DNA of 6,992 nt from Gammaproteobacteria bacterium (lineage in GTDB: Bacteria > Pseudomonadota > Gammaproteobacteria > Eutrophobiales > Eutrophobiaceae), in assembly GCA_015661095.1 (NCBI GenBank), contig JACVQI010000005.1, positions 3,109-10,100 on the forward strand, written 5' to 3'. The notes below the pieces were generated by a model. That model ran no database searches. It had not been told where the DNA came from and worked only from the letters and a program-made list of their open reading frames with translations. Position numbers and translations under genes: made by a program. Below, piece after piece: positions 5,081-6,992 of the stretch (within the stretch, counting starts at the first letter, position 1; every line of letters begins with the position of its first letter).

Positions 5081-6292
5081 CTAACGATATGACAGTCCCA
5101 TCACCGAGCGGACCTCTTCCAGGGTGTCACGGGCGATATCCCGCGCCGCCTCACAACCCTCGCTGATAATGCCGCGCACTGTCTCCGGGTCGCGCTCGAA
5201 TTCCCTGGCGCGTTTCCGGATCGGTTCCTGCTCTTTCAGCACGGCATCGATTATGTGCTGCTTGCACTCCAGACAGCCGATGCTGGCATTGCGGCAGCCG
5301 TCCAGGACCCAGGCTTTGACATCGTCATTGGAATAAATATGGTGGAAATCCCATACCGGACATTTTTCCGGTGTGCCGGGATCCTTGCGCCGTTTCCTGG
5401 CCGGATCGGTCTGCATGGTTTTGATCTTTTCCTCGACGCTTTTGGGGGCTTCACGGATGGCGATGGTGTTGTTATAGGACTTGGACATCTTCTGCCCATC
5501 GGTGCCCGGCACCTTGGGGATATGGGTGAGCAAGGCCTGGGGTTCCGGGAATATAATCTTGCCACCCCCTTCCAGATAGCCGATCAACCGCTCCCGGTCG
5601 CCGATGCTGATATTTTGTTGGGTATCAATCAACGCCCTGGCCTTATCCAGGCTCAGGGTATTACCCTGCTCCTGATAACTGCGCCGCAGCTCGTGGTAGA
5701 TGTTGTTGTTCCGTTTGCCCATCTTCCTGGCGGCGTTTTCCGCCTTTTCTTCGAAACCGGATTCCCGCCCATAGAGAAAGTTGAAACGCCGGGCGATCTC
5801 CCGCGCCAGTTCGACATGGGCGACCTGGTCTTCGCCCACTGGGACATAACTGGCCCGGTAGATGATGATATCGGCGCACTGCAACAGGGGATAACCCAGA
5901 AAACCGTAGGTGGTCAGGTCCTTGTTCTTCAGCTTCTCCTGTTGATCCTTGTAAGATGGAACGCGCTCCAGCCAGCCCAGTGGCGTACACATGGATAATA
6001 ACAGATGCAATTCCGCATGTTCCGGGACCCGTGACTGGATAAAGAGCTTGGCCGAACCCGGGTCGATGCCGACCGCCAGCCAGTCGATCACGTTGCTCCA
6101 GACACACTCGGCGATTATACGCGGGTCCTCATATTCCGTGGTCAGGGCATGCCAGTCCGCGATAAAGAAAAAGCATTCATATTCATTCTGCAATTTCAGC
6201 CAGTTTTTCAATACCCCATGATAATGGCCCAGATGAAACTGTCCCGTCGGCCGCATGCCGGACAAAACACGCTGTCTAGATGATGCAGGCAA
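5081..6292 (-). CDS. trpS: Tryptophan-tRNA ligase, long form
   Basis: This cytosolic class I synthetase charges tRNA-Trp with tryptophan using ATP. The 403-residue product has the HIGH-type motif HLGH at 20-23, within GMRPTGQFHLGHYHG, and KMSKS at 268-272. It is about 70 residues longer than the Escherichia coli enzyme, mainly through an insert near 174-250. Cys311, Cys333, Cys340 and Cys343 (C-x21-C-x6-C-x2-C) closely resemble the four cysteines that bind a [4Fe-4S] cluster near the anticodon-binding region in Thermotoga maritima TrpRS. The start is TTG at 6292: an in-frame stop lies at 6311-6313, the conserved VLSG strand must be kept, and a strong ribosome-binding site fits this codon. The gene may be controlled through its hairpin-rich leader. 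Confidence 0.97.
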   Translation of the reverse strand: MPASSRQRVLSGMRPTGQFHLGHYHGVLKNWLKLQNEYECFFFIADWHALTTEYEDPRIIAECVWSNVIDWLAVGIDPGSAKLFIQSRVPEHAELHLLLSMCTPLGWLERVPSYKDQQEKLKNKDLTTYGFLGYPLLQCADIIIYRASYVPVGEDQVAHVELAREIARRFNFLYGRESGFEEKAENAARKMGKRNNNIYHELRRSYQEQGNTLSLDKARALIDTQQNISIGDRERLIGYLEGGGKIIFPEPQALLTHIPKVPGTDGQKMSKSYNNTIAIREAPKSVEEKIKTMQTDPARKRRKDPGTPEKCPVWDFHHIYSNDDVKAWVLDGCRNASIGCLECKQHIIDAVLKEQEPIRKRAREFERDPETVRGIISEGCEAARDIARDTLEEVRSVMGLSYR

Positions 6293-6295
6293 AGG

Positions 6296-6303
6296 CTCCT
6301 CCC
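6296..6303 (-). promoter_or_regulatory. Ribosome-binding site of trpS
   Basis: GGGAGGAG on the minus strand is the strongest Shine-Dalgarno sequence in the window. The GGAGG core ends five bases before the TTG at 6292 and decides that this weak codon is the start. Confidence 0.8.
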
Positions 6304-6317
6304 GGAATAATTATGGT

Positions 6318-6395
6318 TTAGCGATGCTCTGAATAAGTCCCTCCTGGGCTTTTCAGAGCCGCAAAGTAAAAGCTGTGACTTTTACTCTGCTCCAT
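6318..6395 (-). CDS. Possible 25-codon leader ORF upstream of trpS
   Basis: An ATG at 6395 opens a frame of 25 codons (beginning MEQSKSHSFYF) and ends at TAA 6320-6318, 25 bases before the trpS start. GGAGGG lies eight bases upstream of the ATG, inside hairpin 3. The frame covers hairpins 1 and 2 and contains no tryptophan codon, so it is not a Trp attenuator of the trpL type. Because the DNA is dominated by palindromes, the frame may be accidental. Confidence 0.2.
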   Translation of the reverse strand: MEQSKSHSFYFAALKSPGGTYSEHR

Positions 6396-6510
6396 TTTTC
6401 AATCCCTCCATGGTGGGATTGAAAAATGCCGGTACATCCTTGTATCGGACGGAACCTCTGAGTTAATCAGAGTTTCCTCAGGGATTATAACCTGCCGGCG
6501 GAGATGTACC
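6326..6510. repeat. Cluster of four consecutive hairpins in the trpS leader; possible MITE-like element or structured RNA
   Basis: Hairpin 1 (6326-6359) pairs GCTCTGAA with TTCAGAGC and continues inward with one-base bulges. Hairpin 2 (6361-6390) has an eight-base perfect stem, AGTAAAAG/CTTTTACT, extended by three pairs past one mismatch. Hairpin 3 (6393-6428) has a 14-base perfect stem, CATTTTTCAATCCC/GGGATTGAAAAATG, around an eight-base loop. Hairpin 4 (6451-6477) pairs CTCTGA/TCAGAG and GGAA/TTCC around one mismatch. An outer stem, GGTACATC (6431-6438) with GATGTACC (6503-6510), encloses hairpin 4. Hairpins 1 to 3 are only one or two bases apart. None is followed by a T tract on either strand. 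Whether this is a mobile repeat or a leader RNA cannot be settled from one copy. Confidence 0.75.
6484..6489 (-). promoter_or_regulatory. Possible -10 box, proximal trpS promoter
   Basis: A perfect TATAAT on the minus strand, preceded by GT. The best -35 candidate is a poor TTCGGT 18 bases upstream. Transcription from here would produce a leader of about 185 bases containing hairpins 1 to 4. Confidence 0.35.
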
Positions 6511-6538
6511 GAATCCCGCGCCCAGATTTGCATAAAAA

Positions 6539-6544
6539 ATTATA
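6539..6544 (-). promoter_or_regulatory. Possible -10 box, distal trpS promoter
   Basis: A second perfect TATAAT on the minus strand in an AT-rich patch. No good -35 box sits at 16-18 bases. A TTAACA lies 14 bases upstream, which is too close for a standard promoter. The rest of the spacer, 6559-6618, holds only a weak GCCAG/CTGGC inverted repeat. Confidence 0.3.
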
Positions 6545-6618
6545 CTTGATTTTCAGAGTGTTAATCTGCTCACTTCGTGCCAGCAGTTGTTGCCGCCACT
6601 GGCTGATGGTGCCTGGCG

Positions 6619-6992
6619 CTAAATATTCATCAGTTGACTGATATCGCCCTTGCCGACGCGGATGACGGTCGGGCTGCCCGACGTCAGGTCCAGCACGGTG
6701 GTTGGAATATGGCCACCGGCGCCACCGTCGATAATCAGATCCACCTGGTTTTGCAACAGTTCCCTGATCGCGTCGGGTTCGGTCTCCGGCAGCTCCTGCC
6801 CGGGCAGGATCAGACTGGTACTGAGCAAGGGTTCGCCCAGAGACTCCAGCAGCGACAGGGCGATGCGATTATCGGGGATACGCAAGCCGATGGTCTTTTT
6901 TTGCGGATGTTGCAGCCGGCGTGGCACATCCCGCGTGGCCTTCAGTAAAAAGGTATACGGCCCCGGCGTCAGGCTTTTGATGAAGCGGAAAG
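6619..6992 (-). CDS. yciO: YciO-type Sua5/YciO/YrdC family protein, C-terminal part (5' end outside window)
   Basis: The frame is open from the right edge and ends at TAG 6621-6619, giving the last 124 residues. Visible family segments are FRFIKSLTPGPYTFLLKATR at the edge, KTIGLRIPDN, the S-T-S-L motif LLSTSLILPG, VDLIIDGG, PTTVLDL and the closing VIRVGKGD. They match the C-terminal two thirds of the roughly 200-residue YciO branch. YrdC and Sua5 make threonylcarbamoyl-AMP for the tRNA t6A modification; YciO is a paralogue whose own role is less certain. A GTG at 6927 is only an internal codon, since coding similarity continues upstream of it. In related genomes yciO-like genes often lie upstream of trpS-scpA, which fits here, though the 326-base spacer suggests separate promoters. 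Confidence 0.92.
   Translation of the reverse strand, partial: FRFIKSLTPGPYTFLLKATRDVPRRLQHPQKKTIGLRIPDNRIALSLLESLGEPLLSTSLILPGQELPETEPDAIRELLQNQVDLIIDGGAGGHIPTTVLDLTSGSPTVIRVGKGDISQLMNI

Noticed and set aside
5255..5998. A 247-codon open frame on the plus strand opposite trpS
   Set aside because: No known motif and no ribosome-binding site; it results from the codon pattern of trpS, which is unambiguous.
6326..6510. T-box or Trp attenuator for trpS
   Set aside because: No T-box consensus, no run of Trp codons in the leader frame and no terminator hairpin with a T tract.

Overview
The window is a densely packed stretch of bacterial chromosome. Every gene I can support lies on the minus strand, so transcription runs from the right end to the left. 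The gene order points to a gammaproteobacterium: secG is followed directly by tRNA-Leu(GAG), as secG-leuU is in Escherichia coli, and trpS-scpA-scpB-rluB form a block with a YciO-type gene upstream. I cannot name the genus. Gene identities rest on protein and RNA motifs read by eye.

In transcription order: the 3' part of a YciO/Sua5-family gene (6619-6992, cut by the window edge); a 326-base spacer packed with near-perfect hairpins and two TATAAT boxes (6293-6618); trpS with a TTG start and a strong ribosome-binding site (5081-6292); a spacer with inverted seven-base repeats (4994-5065); the tight scpA-scpB-rluB operon (2574-4957); a second repeat array; a HhH-GPD DNA glycosylase of the MagIII/endonuclease III type (1876-2517); a third array; tpiA and secG, nearly abutting (554-1708); tRNA-Leu(GAG) (417-501); a 22-base copy of the tRNA 3' end (281-302); a fourth repeat array; and the 5' part of a membrane CHASE2-domain sensor gene (1-207).

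Most genes are housekeeping. TrpS charges tRNA-Trp, tRNA-Leu(GAG) decodes CUC/CUU, RluB modifies 23S rRNA, SecG belongs to the protein translocon, ScpA and ScpB are the non-SMC partners in chromosome condensation, and TpiA is a glycolytic enzyme. The interest lies between and at the edges of these genes. Degenerate heptamer (7-bp) arrays, mostly with facing orientations, sit in four spacers directly after genes. In two places they run into coding sequence: they encode a lysine-rich tail on RluB and supply its stop codon, and they supply the stop codon of the glycosylase, whose last expected iron-sulfur cysteine is missing. The trpS leader carries four hairpins in a row that look like either a small mobile repeat or a structured RNA leader. 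TrpS itself has four cysteines spaced almost as in the [4Fe-4S] TrpRS of Thermotoga.
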